In this document: positions 1 to 10,965 of the stretch, in pieces
Position numbering within the stretch: position 1 is the stretch's first letter
Layout of the letters: the number at the start of each line of letters is the position of its first letter
Source: Nymphaea colorata
Lineage: Eukaryota > Streptophyta > Magnoliopsida > Nymphaeales > Nymphaeaceae
NCBI RefSeq assembly: GCF_008831285.2
Contig: NC_045144.1
Location: forward strand, 24,259,716 to 24,323,715
Direction of reading: 5' to 3'
Length of the DNA stretch: 64,000 bases
Made by a program: the position numbers and the translations under genes
Notes under the pieces: generated by a model
The model's input: only the letters and a program-made list of their open reading frames with translations
Told to the model about the DNA's origin: nothing
Database searches by the model: none

Positions 1-2
1 AA

Positions 3-572
3 AGTGAGGAAGATGAGGATATGGTTTTTATTGACGGAGAACCCTTTAGAGGCAGACGCAACCAAACTCAGCCAAGAAGAAGAACCCCAACCGTTAAGAT
101 TGACTTCCCACGTTTCACAGGGGTTGATGCCAAAGATTGGCTCTTCAAGGTTGAAGAGTATTTTGATTGTCATAGCGTTCCGGAAAATGAATGGGTTACC
201 ACAGCTATCCTCAACTTCGATGGAGAAGCTATGAAGTGGTATCGTTGGTTCAAACGCCATCAGCCCAACATCACTTGGGAAAATTTCAGTGAGGGTTTGC
301 AAACACGATTTGGTGATTCAGCCTACACAGACTTTGACATAGAACTTAAAGATTTGGTACAAATGTCCTCAGTCCGAGAGTACCAAAGCAAATTTGAAAG
401 CCTTTCATCCATGGTTGATTGGACCACCAAGTCACTAATTGGTGCCTACATTGGCGGCCTCAAAGAAGAAGTCAAGATAGACGTACAGCGAAGAAAATAC
501 ACCGATTTGGTTGAATGTTTCGCCGAGGCTCGAGCAATAGAAGAGAGAAATAGGCGCAAGAATGCCTTATGA
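3..572 (+). pseudogene. gypsy gag polyprotein, capsid region (5' end outside window)
   Basis: The reading frame is open from the left edge, so the ATG at 21 is probably internal. The protein carries the retrotransposon gag pattern: FPRFTGVDAKDWLFKVEEYF near the start, then a tryptophan-rich stretch (MKWYRWFKRHQP) and a helix-rich segment ending in ARAIEERNRRKNAL. Gag forms the cytoplasmic virus-like particle. An in-frame TGA at 570-572 ends it. Basic linker sequence continues downstream in a shifted frame before the zinc knuckle, so the ORF is broken by at least one stop and one frameshift. Assignment to gypsy rests on the capsid pattern and on the protease type that follows. Confidence 0.85.
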
Positions 573-723
573 AAATCCTACAAGGGCAACGAGCCAACCA
601 AGTACAAAGGGCTACCACCAAGAAAGCCTATGCCCTACAAAAGAGAAGAACAAAAACCCCTCTACCGTGATTGAGTGCCTACCACTTACATAACTAGGCA
701 AGAGAGGGAACAAATGATAAAAA

Positions 724-1300
724 CACAATCAATGTTTCAATTGTAAGGAACCATGGAGTCGTACTCACAAGTGCAAAAATCTTCAAGTTTTTGAAGTCAT
801 TGATGAAAGCGATGAAGAAGAAGAAAAGTCTAGCCAAGACACAAATCCACCTAGTCCAGATGAGGCCAAGACTGATACCAATGCATCTGAGACTATTGAA
901 GGGACATGTCATGCCTTGACAGACCCAAAAAGACCGAATGCCATGAGAGTTGTTGGTAAGATTGGAAAGCATAAAGTAGTAGTACTCCTAGACTCGGGTG
1001 CTACACACAATTTTGTTAGTGAAGAGGCAGCTCAAGCAGTTGGGTGCCCACTAGAAGAACAACAGCCAATCTCAGTCATGGTAGGAGATGGGTCCAAACT
1101 CGTATGCACACAAAAATGCAAAGGCGTCCTACTATGCATGCAAAAGGTACCATTCACGGTTGATCTTTTAGTACTCCCCATCGGTGGTGTCGATGTGGTA
1201 TTGGGGGTACAATGGCTAGAGACTCTAGGGGACATCTCTTGGAATTTCAAAGACATGAGTATGTCTTTTGCTAAGGAGGGAGGTGACCAAAACGTCACCC
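724..1300 (+). pseudogene. gypsy zinc knuckle and retropepsin-like protease
   Basis: A CCHC knuckle, [14 protein letters not shown], lies at about 733-774, followed by an acidic linker (DESDEEEE). From about 976 a retropepsin-like domain is readable: [15 protein letters not shown] holds the catalytic DSG, and [20 protein letters not shown] is the flap/C-terminal signature of plant gypsy proteases. Knuckle and protease share one frame, different from the capsid frame upstream. The open frame runs to a stop at 1351-1353, but its last residues are already copia-derived. Pol is absent downstream. Confidence 0.85.
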
Positions 1301-1310
1301 TAAAGACAGT

Positions 1311-2098
1311 ACATCAATGGAAAAATCCAGATTCCTCAAAAAATAGACCCTAGCTATGAGGACTGGGTTGTTAATGATAGGATTGTAATGTCCTGGTTGT
1401 TGAACTTTATGGACTCAAGCATAGCTAAAGGATTCTTGTTCCTAGACTCTGCTGACGAGATCTGCGACTCTTTAGTAGAGATTTACGGCAAGCATCAAAA
1501 GCTTGAACGTGTTTGTCAGCTTCAACAAGATGTTGTTAAACCCACAAAAGGAGAAAAGGCTTTTCATCCTTATTTCAGTTCACTGAAGGCTATATGGGAT
1601 GAGTTGGCCCAGCATGGCCCACTGACTCTTGATTTAGATGTACTCAAGCGAAGAGCTAAAGAAGATATGGTGTTTAAACTTCTAACCAGTTTTTGACAAG
1701 AGTTTGATAATTTTAGAAGCCAGATTCTGATGATGTATCCCATTCCCTCTCTTAACAATGTGTGCTCTATTGCCCACCAGGAGGAAACAAGAAGGAAAGT
1801 CATGAGTAATGAGTCAGGCGATAAAGAAGAGACACCTTCAGCAAATAAAGAGAGGGTCGCATTTCACATAAAGACTGGAAATCTGACTCTAAGACAAAAT
1901 GACAAAGCAATTTTCATAGCGGAAAATAAGCCTTCATCTTCATTCGATATAGGTAAGCCTCAAATCAGTTGCAGTTACTGCAAGAAATCAAGTCACGCCA
2001 AGGCAAGGTGTTGGAACCTACACAGTAGACCTGAACGAGAGAGAGAGGCCAACACTTTTTTAGACAGTAGCATGTCCAACATGATGACAATATTATAG
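1311..2098 (+). pseudogene. copia 1 gag (UBN2 capsid plus zinc knuckle)
   Basis: The copia frame is readable from about 1311 ([19 protein letters not shown]), continuing through MSWLLNFMDSSIAKGFLFLD and a long helical region (EIYGKHQKLERVCQLQQD), the UBN2-type gag of plant copia elements. A stop follows LLTSF at 1694-1696, then gag continues (EFDNFRSQILM) into a knuckle, CSYCKKSSHAKARC, at about 1969-2010. Gag ends at 2096-2098. It would form the particle shell and bind genomic RNA. The stop and a frame change make it a pseudogene. Confidence 0.85.
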
Positions 2099-2121
2099 AG
2101 TTGACAAAACTCCTCAGATAG

Positions 2122-3600
2122 GTGACAAAATCCAATCTTACTATGAATACAGACTCTAAATCAGACAAACATAACTTCCTATTGTCTCATTCTTTTATTG
2201 CACACTCGAATCCTGAGAAATGGGTGCTAGATAGTGGGGCAACTGATCACATGATGAATAACACACATAGATTACTCGATATTATGCATAATAATAAATC
2301 CCCGGTTCAGATTGCTGATGGTTTGACAGTTTCAGTTTGTGGACATAGATCAATTTGTTTTACAAAGAATAACATGCTCATTCAAGTCCTTTATGTTACT
2401 AAGTACTCAGCAAATTTACTGTCTATCAGCAAGTTAGCATAAGAATTAAAGTGTTGTGTGATATTTTGTGAAAAGAAGGTGATTCTTCTATATTGCCAAC
2501 ATTAGATGAAGATTGGTGAGGACAATGAAGAATATGGCTTGTGCACCTTGAAGTTGCCTCACATATAGCATTTACTGCAGAAAATACTACAAAAAGAAGT
2601 GAAGCTGTGGCACGAGAGATTAGGACACCCATCAAATAAGGTGATGATGACCATGTTTCCACAATTAGGATCTAAGGTAGAGAGTTGTAAGGTCTGTATA
2701 ATGGTCAAAATGACTCAGCTGCCTTTCTCAAACTCTGAAAGTGTATCTGATACATGTTTCAATCTTAATACACTCATATGCATGGGGTCCAGCCCATGTA
2801 ATTGGCCATGCTGAATATAAGTACTTTGTGACATTCATTGATGATAAGCTAGAGCAACCTGGGTCTACTTCTTGAAAAAAAGAGGAGTGTTGTGTTTATA
2901 GCTTCCTATGGAATATTATCAGTTCGTAAGTACACAATATCACAAAAAAAAAATTAAGGTATGATAATGGGGGTGAGTATGTCAACTTAGAATTTGACGG
3001 TGATAGTAAGGAAAAGGGTATCTTACATCAAATATCATGTAGAGGTACACCCCAATAGAATGGAGTCAGCAAGAGAAAAAATAGACAACTACTCAACATA
3101 GCTAGATCAATCATGTTTCAGAGATGAACATGTCTGCTATGTTTTGGTCTGATGCAATTGCTCGTGCTTGTTATTTGATAAACATAACTGCAACTAAGAA
3201 TTTGAAAGGAAAAAAATCCATTTGGAAGATTACATAATAAGTCAAGCTCCCTCATGCATTTAAGAGTGTTTGGCTGGGTATGTTATGCACATTTACAAGA
3301 GCATGCTAAAAACAAGCTAGAAAAATGTGCTATAAAATGCATATTTTTGGGAGGTTCACATAACAAAAAGGGCTATAGATGTTTTGATCCGATGACAAAA
3401 AGGTATCATGTGTCAAGGGACATTAAATTTATAACAGATCAGTGCCACTACTCTGAACCACAAGTTGATGGTTTCATTAAGGGGGAGTAGTTTAGGGTTC
3501 CACTACCCATTATAAATGAAAATGAAGAAGTGGACATAAAAGATTTGGTACTAAATGAGGCATAGAGAGAAGCAGAACACAGAAAGGAAAACATATTTAG
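2122..3600 (+). pseudogene. copia 1 protease and integrase
   Basis: The protease core WVLDSGATDHMMNN retains the catalytic DSG. It leads into the gag-pre-integrase region (LWHERLGHPSNKV, then CKVCIMVKM), whose His and Cys residues form the integrase zinc-binding site. Degenerate integrase core follows: a TPQ-stop-NGV relic near 3047-3066 and MSAMFWSDAIARACYLIN at about 3127. The integrase C-terminal signature, HLRVFGWVCYAHL then KCIFLGGSHNKKGYRCFDP, lies at 3257-3400. Stops and frameshifts interrupt it repeatedly. Confidence 0.85.
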
Positions 3601-3654
3601 TTTTGAAAACCATGAAACATGACTGAGTGACTGAGGAGAACTACAAGGGTAAGA

Positions 3655-5280
3655 TTGGTACCAGCAAGATTTAACGATTTTCACCTATACACTACAAAGA
3701 AGAATGCAGAAAGTGTTACTGGTGGCAAATCAATCTCAGGTACAAACATGCTAGGAGCAAGTATGGAGGTAGAACCTCCATGCTATAATGAAGCCAAATG
3801 TGAAAAGAAATGGCACAGAGCCATGCTTGAACAACTTGCAGCACTAGAAAAGAATGGAACCTAGGAATTGGTCCAACTTTCAGAAAACAAAATACCAGTC
3901 GGTTGCAGGTGGGCAAACAAAATAAAGTGCAATAATAGGAAAAAAGTGGAGTGATGCAAGGCAAGACTTGTAGCAAATGGATTCACACAAGTATAGGGAA
4001 TACGAGATATTTTCCCCTTTAGAGAAAATGAGTTCTTTGAGAGTGTTATTTTATATGGCTGCAGTGAAAAGATGGAAGTTACAGCAAATGGATGTGAATA
4101 ATGCCATTCTTCATGGGGTTATACATGGAGCTAACTCAAGGACTCAAAATTGAAATTGGTTCCAAACAACCCTTGGTATGTAAACTGAAAAAGCCACTCT
4201 ATTGATTAAAGCAGTCCCCTAGGGCTTGGTACTAGCTCAAAGCTAATTGAGGGAGGTTTTAATGTGTACTGCTGATAACTCAAATGTTTTCTACTGTTAC
4301 ACATAGACGAACAACTGTGGTAGCTGTTTATGTGGATGACATAGTAATTATAGAGAGTGATAAAGAGTTTGTTGACAGAACTAAGCAGATGCTGAACAAA
4401 CAATTTGAAATAAAGGATATGGGAATCCTAAACTACTTCCTTGGTATGGAAGTGTCACATCTATAAGAAGGAATATTTGTATGTCAGCAAAAATACATAT
4501 GGGACATACTTAAGGAACAAAAATGTTGAATCCTAAGGTGGCAGATACTCCCATGGAATTAAACCTGAAACTAGGTGTCGATGAGGGAAAATATGTTACA
4601 GAAAATGAAAGCTACCAAAGAGTGATTGGTAAGCTTACATACTTGACGGCAACCAGACCTGACATTACTCATCCAGTTAATTTGTTAAACAAGTTAATGC
4701 AGTGTCCTAGGCAGCCTCATCTAGAAGTTGTGTTTAGAGTTTTAAAATACTTAAATAAAACTTGAGGTAAAGACATTATGTTCAAAAGAAATAACAACTT
4801 GAATGTATATGGGGGTGCCGATTAAGATTGGGCTGGCAATTTAAGTGACCGTAAGTCCACCACAAGTTATTATTGCTTTGTGGGAGATAACTTAGTCTCT
4901 TGAAAGAGTAGGAAAAAAACTGTGGTAGCAAGATAAAGTGCAGAAAGTGAATATAGAGCAATGATATTAACTGTGTGTTATTACAATGGATTAAATACCT
5001 ACTAACAGATGTGGGGGTAAAAGTTCAATTTCCCATGACTCTCTTTTGTGACAGCAGGACACCTATACATATCGGCAACAACTCAGTGATTCACGAGAGG
5101 ACTAAACACATTGAAGTAGACTATCACTTTATAAAAAAGAAGATACAATTAGGCATCATCCATACTCAACATGTAAGTTCTAAACAACAACTTGCTGATA
5201 TATTAACAAAAACTGTGAGCAAGGAAGTGTTCAACAATCTAATAGACAATTTGGGTCTCTGCATTCTTGATCCAACTTGA
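3655..5280 (+). pseudogene. copia 1 reverse transcriptase and RNase H
   Basis: RT begins near 3780 (EKKWHRAMLEQLAALEKNGT-stop-ELV, where a Trp codon is expected at the stop). The catalytic box is VAVYVDDIVII at about 4320-4350, followed by FEIKDMGILNYFLGMEV. The connection domain (YQRVIGKLTYLTATRPDI) is at 4613-4672. RNase H ends with HTQHVSSKQQLADILTKTVS, typical of the copia C-terminus, and stops at 5278-5280. It would copy element RNA in the particle. Several stops look like TGG changed to TAG or TGA. Confidence 0.88.
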
Positions 5281-5287
5281 GGGGGAG
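5277..5287 (+). other. polypurine tract of copia 1
   Basis: TTGAGGGGGAG lies directly after the RNase H stop and directly before the LTR start TGTAAGG. It would prime plus-strand DNA synthesis. Confidence 0.8.
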
Positions 5288-5704
<417 letters not shown>

Positions 5705-5705
5705 C

Positions 5706-6417
5706 ATGCCAAACGGGAGCCTGGACAGTTATCTTGTTGATGCATGGATAAGAAGCCTCAGTTGGGATAGAGGTTCAACATTCTTAAAGGAATTGCTTCT
5801 GGCCTGTTGTACCTGCACGAAGAGTGGGAGAAAGTGGTTGTGCGCAAAGATGTTAAAGCCAGTAATATGTTGTTGGATGGTGATCTAAATGGTAGGTTGG
5901 GGGATTTTGGGCTTGCCAGGCTCTATAACCATGGAACCAACCCCAAAACAACCCGCGTATGAGTTTAGACTACATGGTGCCAGAGCTTGCCTGCACCAGC
6001 AAGTCAACAACAAGCTCCAATGTCTACTCTTATGGTCTCTTGCTCCTGAAGGTGGCCTGTGAAAGGAGGCCCATTGATCCTGAGAGGCCTTGTGAGGAGG
6101 TTAATCTGGTGAAGTTGGTCTGCTCCTTATGGAAGGGTGGATGAATACTGTACGCCATGAACAAAAGGCTAAGGAATAACTATGTTGTGGAGGAAGAAGA
6201 GCTTGTGTTGAAGCTTGGCATGCTCCGTTCATGGACTGCACCTGAATCAAGGCCAAACATGCGGCGATTGACTAATTTTCATAATGGCAATGCCACACTA
6301 CATGATCTAAATTACTAGGATCAGGTTAATTAAGAAGATGCATGCATGGACCATCTAATGCTGCAGTATCCTTCCTCCAGAAAGGTATCATCAACCTCAG
6401 AAAAGTCAGGCTTGTAA
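5706..6417 (+). pseudogene. L-type lectin receptor kinase, 3' kinase fragment
   Basis: The fragment matches the kinase half of the two LecRK copies downstream, from MPNGSLDS (subdomain V) to the shared C-terminal end near STS.KSG. Lectin domain, membrane segment, ATP-binding loop and catalytic Lys are absent, replaced at 5704 by the copia 1 LTR. Frameshifts occur near 5770 and before [20 protein letters not shown] (expected APE region). The catalytic HRD reads RKD (GTGCGCAAAGAT near 5840) while DFG is retained. A TGA after the WKGG motif (6142-6144) also breaks it. Homology continues into the 3' flank. A dead duplicate. Confidence 0.9.
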
Positions 6418-6827
6418 ATTATGCTGACAAACAAGCATGGCGTTGCAGAGGGGCATCAATCAGATGCACATATCAGTAAATGTTGTTGCAAGTATTGAAG
6501 TTTGGAGAATTTGATACTATGCTTGAGATTCTTCAAGCCTCTTTGTTGAAAGATGTTCTACCTTAACTATTTTGGAGCTAATGCCTGCACTGTTTCACTA
6601 CTCCCCTGCATGCTAGTTTTACCCGCCAGATTTGACAACTGCAGCACTGTGCTTCCCTAAAATCCATCGTTCAGTTGAGTTGTGAACAAAATGATCCAGC
6701 CTTCATAGTCACTCTCATCATTTCCCAGCTTATTGTTTTATCTTTACTTTTTCTCATTGCGTTTTATATAATATCAAATATCTATAGATAATAATGTCAA
6801 ATATATATGAAGTGCTTAATTAAAGCT

Positions 6828-6871
<44 letters not shown>

Positions 6872-6872
6872 T

Positions 6873-6914
<42 letters not shown>

Positions 6915-7212
6915 TTGAAGTATATATATTTAGAGAAATTGAATGGTCACTCTTAATGATTTTTAGGACAAGCAGATTAAAATCAAAGCTGGTTATATAC
7001 GCCCCCTGCGTGTATCTAATTTCATGTGCCATTTTAACTATGACAAAAAAAGTCTATGATTAATACAAAAAAAAGCTTTTTGTATGGATAAAAACGAAAA
7101 CGACAAAAAGAAGATTGGAGATTTGATAAAGGTAAAATTTGTCAGTCCATATGTACATATCGTTATGGCCAATATACCCTTTTAAGCAGTAAAAAAAAAA
7201 AATTGTTTTTTT
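6418..7212. other. LecRK 3' flank with TA microsatellite
   Basis: No gene seen. The first part resembles sequence downstream of both other LecRK copies (GCAGAGGGGCATCAATCA shared with the 49998 region; a shared motif near 6740 and 42365). A nearly pure TA tract lies at 6830-6909. Confidence 0.7.
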
Positions 7213-7735
7213 GTCTCACTTATAGTGTTATCTCATTATCTCATAAACATTAACTCATACTTATATTTAATGTTATCTCATTTATCAATTCATTATATCA
7301 TAAATATTTTATTATCTCATAAACTTATCCATTCATTATATCATAAATATTTTATTATCTTATAAACATTATCTCATACTTATACTTAGTAGTATCTCAA
7401 GCATCTGTAAGCTATATTATCTCATAAATTTTTTGTTATCTCATAAACATTATCTCATACTTATGTTTAGCGTTATCTCATATATTTGTTTGTCCATTAT
7501 CTCATTACCTCATAAATATTTTATTATCTTATAAAAATTATCTTATGTTTAACATTATCTCATGCATTTGTCTGTTATCTCATTATCTTATAAATTTTTT
7601 GTTATCTCATAAACATTATCTCATACTTATGTTTGGTGTTATCTCATACATTTTTCCGTTCATTATCTCATAAATCTTTTGTTATCTTATAAAAAATTAT
7701 CTTATACTTCTTTGTTATTTCATACATATTTGTTA
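7213..7735. repeat. degenerate minisatellite rich in TTATCTCAT
   Basis: The nonamer TTATCTCAT and variants recur dozens of times. A higher-order unit of about 83 bases is visible: TTGTTATCTCATAAACATTA occurs at 7431 and again at 7597, two units apart. Units also carry an ATACTTATGTTTAG segment. No coding potential. Confidence 0.85.
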
Positions 7736-7889
7736 TCTTGCACACATGCATATACAATATTTGGACATAAAAGTAAATATAGATGTTGTCAATATGGTCC
7801 ACCCTGGTGTACGCTCATTGCATACGCTAGGGTGGCAGAAGTAATTTCTGTCTCGATTAAGATGGTTCAACTTCACCCGAAAAAAAAAT

Positions 7890-8699
7890 AGTGCTAACAA
7901 GTTAACGATTTTGGAGCTAATAAGAAGGTTCTTATTTTGCACAATTTGCACAACACGAATGAAAATTTTGAGGAATGGCTAAAAACCATAACTAAACTAA
8001 GGGTGACAATTCCCAAAAGTAAATAAAAACATTAATTTCCATTTCAAGAATGACCCACAATTGCTATTTCCCTCTACCGTCCCTCATTGGGCATGGTCCA
8101 CGTAATGTGTTTATAATGTTCAAACCTTAGTTAGATGTCAAACATATAAATGTACATTTCTAACACCTCATGTAATATTTCCCTTGCCAGAACGGGAAAT
8201 GAAGGTCATTCCTACAGTACAACGCAAACACTGATTGGCCACATCTAAAATTGTGGCCCATTGGTAAAGAACTGTGGCAGATAATGTTTCTTCCATAGTC
8301 ACCACAACAAATTGGAATTCTGGCGACAGGAGAATGCAGTCGCCCTTTCATTTTATGAATGGCGACTGCAAAATCCATTGGAACAGAATCATCTGGCGGA
8401 GACACTGTGCAGCAGCTTTGTAGTATAGTATGTCACTAGTCATGCACCCTAAGAAATTAGGATGGGCAGAAAAGAAAATAAAGAAGACTAGTCCATGCCA
8501 TGTCAAATGATAATTGGGGGCTACGCAGCCGATTCCGTGGCTAGATCTCACCGAATAAATGAAAATGTAGCTGATAGACTTGTTATTGAAAATGATGATG
8601 AAATGGAGATGGAATTAAATGAAGAAATTAAAGGGCTATGAAAAACAATAATATTTAATGTGGATTTGTTGTCACCAGCTTCCTTCCCACGGCCACTTA
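7890..8699. repeat. duplicated LecRK intergenic flank, copy 1 (left part)
   Basis: Segments match the region after LecRK copy 1 in the same order: AGGAATGGCTAAAAACCATA (7970) with AGAATGGCTAAAAAGTATAA (44135), and AATAAATGAAAATGTAG (8554) with AATAAATGAAAACGTAG (45027). The block is interrupted at 8700 by a Harbinger-like element and resumes at 10202. No gene is seen in it. Confidence 0.75.
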
Positions 8700-10201
8700 G
8701 GCCCATTTGATTGCAAGGGAAAATACTGTTGAGCGGGTGAAATTTCACTTTTGTGTATGGAAATCCCACGGTGCATCAAACGCTGGAAATTTTCATCCGA
8801 TAAAAGTGTACGATTGAGGTAAATTTAACGCGGAAAAAAGTCCGACCTCAAGAGGTCAGACTTTTTACCGCAGATTATTTTGAGAGCCGTTAGGCTCTCT
8901 CGCTCTCTTTCTCGCCCCTTCCTCTCTGCGAAGCCATCTTCCTCCCTGTGTTGAAGCCAGCGATTTGCCTCTCTGTCGAAGCCCTCTTCCCCTCTGTCGA
9001 TTTGCCTCTTCCGCCCTTCGTCGAAGCCCTCTTCCTCACTGTGTGGAATCCGGATAAGGTGGCCTTGCTTCTCCCCCCTCTCCCTCTGTTTTTGCTATAG
9101 GATGCCCTAATCCCTTTCTCTTCTCTCTCTATTCAGGGGTGGCTGAAAGAAGCTACATGTCTCCAGGTGAGTCCCCATTACTACCTCTTTCCCCAATCTG
9201 CCGGCCATAGAAGGAAAAGGTGTTCATGGTTGTAGCTTTCCTGTTGGCTTGTTTATTTGGTTGGTGGTTGTTTGAATAGAGGAAGTCAGATGGAAGAGGA
9301 AAAAGATCCTGATTATTTTACCATTTTGGTTGTGCAAGAGTGTTTTGCCAACTGGCCATTTTTATTTTCTTATTCATTTCTCTGTCATTTCATCTGTTAA
9401 TCCATTGTTCCATAGTTGATTTCTCATGAATCAATTACTGTTCTTCTTTTTCCATTTTCTTCTGGCTGATTATGCGATAGACAATCATGCGACTAGTCAC
9501 ATGCCTTTCAATTTGCCTTTCACTACCTGTGTCTCGGTCTAGACACAACAAACCTGAATGTCGTCTTCAAACTGATAGCATGTGCAAGTTTTCTGAATCC
9601 ATGAAAACCTGCAATAATGACTAATTTGTTCTCAAGAAGCATCTGATTACCTTCAGGTTTCTTGATTGTTGGGTGCTTCCATCGGTCCTTGAGTGTTTAT
9701 AATCTGTAACTGCTTGTTTGGTGAATCAAAGCTGAAAATGTACACCAATCATTTGCTTGGTGTTTCAGATGTTTAAAGTGAAAAGAGTCTCTGCTGCAGA
9801 AAGTATTGTTGCAGGACCATATGGCCCATATTTTGCAGTGTTCCGCATTAGTTAAATTGGTTGGTAGACTTCATTGGGAGATTACACAAAGAAATATTGT
9901 TGAAATGTTGAAATTTGGAGATTGTTACTTATGCTTGTTGTTTCCATGTTCCAGAAAAGAAAGCTGGAATAGAAGTTGTTAACATTAGGTATATGTGACT
10001 TCAGCTTTCAATTAATTTTACCCTGCAAAAAAACTACCCTATGCATCAAACACAGTTAATTTTACCTTGCAAAAAACTTCCCTGCAATCAAACAGATCCT
10101 CAAATTGGAAGAGGGTAAAATTTCATCCTGTAATTTTTTCCAGAATTCTTTTCCATGGAAAATTTACGACATTAAATTCTTATCTGCAATCAAATGGGGC
10201 C
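8700..10201. mobile_element. PIF/Harbinger-like non-autonomous transposon 1
   Basis: Terminal inverted repeats are GGCCCATTTGATTGCA (left) and TGCAATCAAATGGGGCC (right), differing by one extra C. They are flanked by a TTA on each side (8697-8699 and 10202-10204), the 3-bp target typical of PIF/Harbinger. The two flanks are contiguous in LecRK-flank paralogues near 39305 and 45160, which supports insertion. No transposase ORF is present. A CT-rich segment (8890-9140) with repeats around TCGAAGCCCTCTTCC is followed by a CAG|GTGAGT splice-donor-like site near 9172. Confidence 0.8.
8829..8872. repeat. 21-bp hairpin inside Harbinger-like element 1
   Basis: AAAAAAGTCCGACCTC and GAGGTCAGACTTTTT form the core of two 21-base arms (about 19 of 21 pair) around an AA loop, 130 bases from the element's left end. 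Confidence 0.8.
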
Positions 10202-10965
10202 TTATTGTAGTAAAGGAACGACTCTACCCTTGGTGTACGATTTGCATTGACTGAATGACAACCAGAAATCATCGTTCCCTCTTTGACTGTGCTGAACTTC
10301 TATCTTACGTACATGACTACGACGTGTGTACGACGGTAATGATGATATGAGACCGAAAGACTAGAATATTTCCCTTATTTTAAGATGAAAGGGAGAGAAG
10401 AAAGAAACAAGAAGGAAAATGGTGGACACAATTTTCGGTGGTAAGGATTTCTTCATTATTTATAATTGTCTTTCTCCTTCATTATTGGGAAAGTTCTTGC
10501 CGTAGAATGAGAAAAAGTTAGGAAGATGATTTCCACCGGTAGTCAAATTAATTCCAAAATATTATGCCACAGTAATAGTGGCATTACCAACTTATATATT
10601 CCGAAAAAAAAGTATATTCTTTAAATATTTATCTCTCCAGCGCTATCTCTCTCTCTCTCTATATCTCTCTCTTCCATGGTAACAAACCACACCTACACAA
10701 CTGTTCTTGGTTTATTTGGCCTTCTAATCAGTTGCCAAAGTCTATCATTTCTTTACTTCCTCTGGACATGAATTGCTTTTGAAAAGATTGTTTGGAGGGA
10801 TGTGCATGGTAAGGTGCAGACACCTGATGTTTTGAAGAGGTGGGATCTCCAATTTGTTAGCCTGTTCATGAATAAACCATTGGTCATGCAACAAATATAC
10901 CAATCCGCATAGAATTCGCTAAGGAATAGTTATCGGAAGTACCTCAATTTTTAGGGACCTTATAA
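10202..10965. repeat. duplicated LecRK flank copy 1 (right part), then CT-rich sequence
   Basis: GTACGATTTGCATTGACTGA at 10233 matches GTACGATCTATTTGCATTGA near 39350 and a diverged copy near 45190. The GGAAAATGGT/GTGG stretch near 10417 matches about 45369. A short CT tract lies near 10643-10672. No ORF is supported. Confidence 0.65.

Larger units (their letters stand above)
3..1300 (+). mobile_element. Ty3/gypsy retrotransposon, gag-protease fragment, open at the left window edge
   Basis: A gypsy-type gag, a CCHC zinc knuckle and an aspartic protease follow each other in the usual order. No reverse transcriptase follows: between about 1285 and 1310 the sequence changes to copia gag. No LTR, primer-binding site or target duplication is seen at that change, so the element was cut by an illegitimate event rather than by a clean insertion. 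The left part lies outside the window. Confidence 0.85.

Noticed and set aside
7213-7735. Regularly repeated short words that might suggest a CRISPR array
   Set aside because: Repeats are degenerate and continuous without unique spacers, and the context is a plant nuclear genome.
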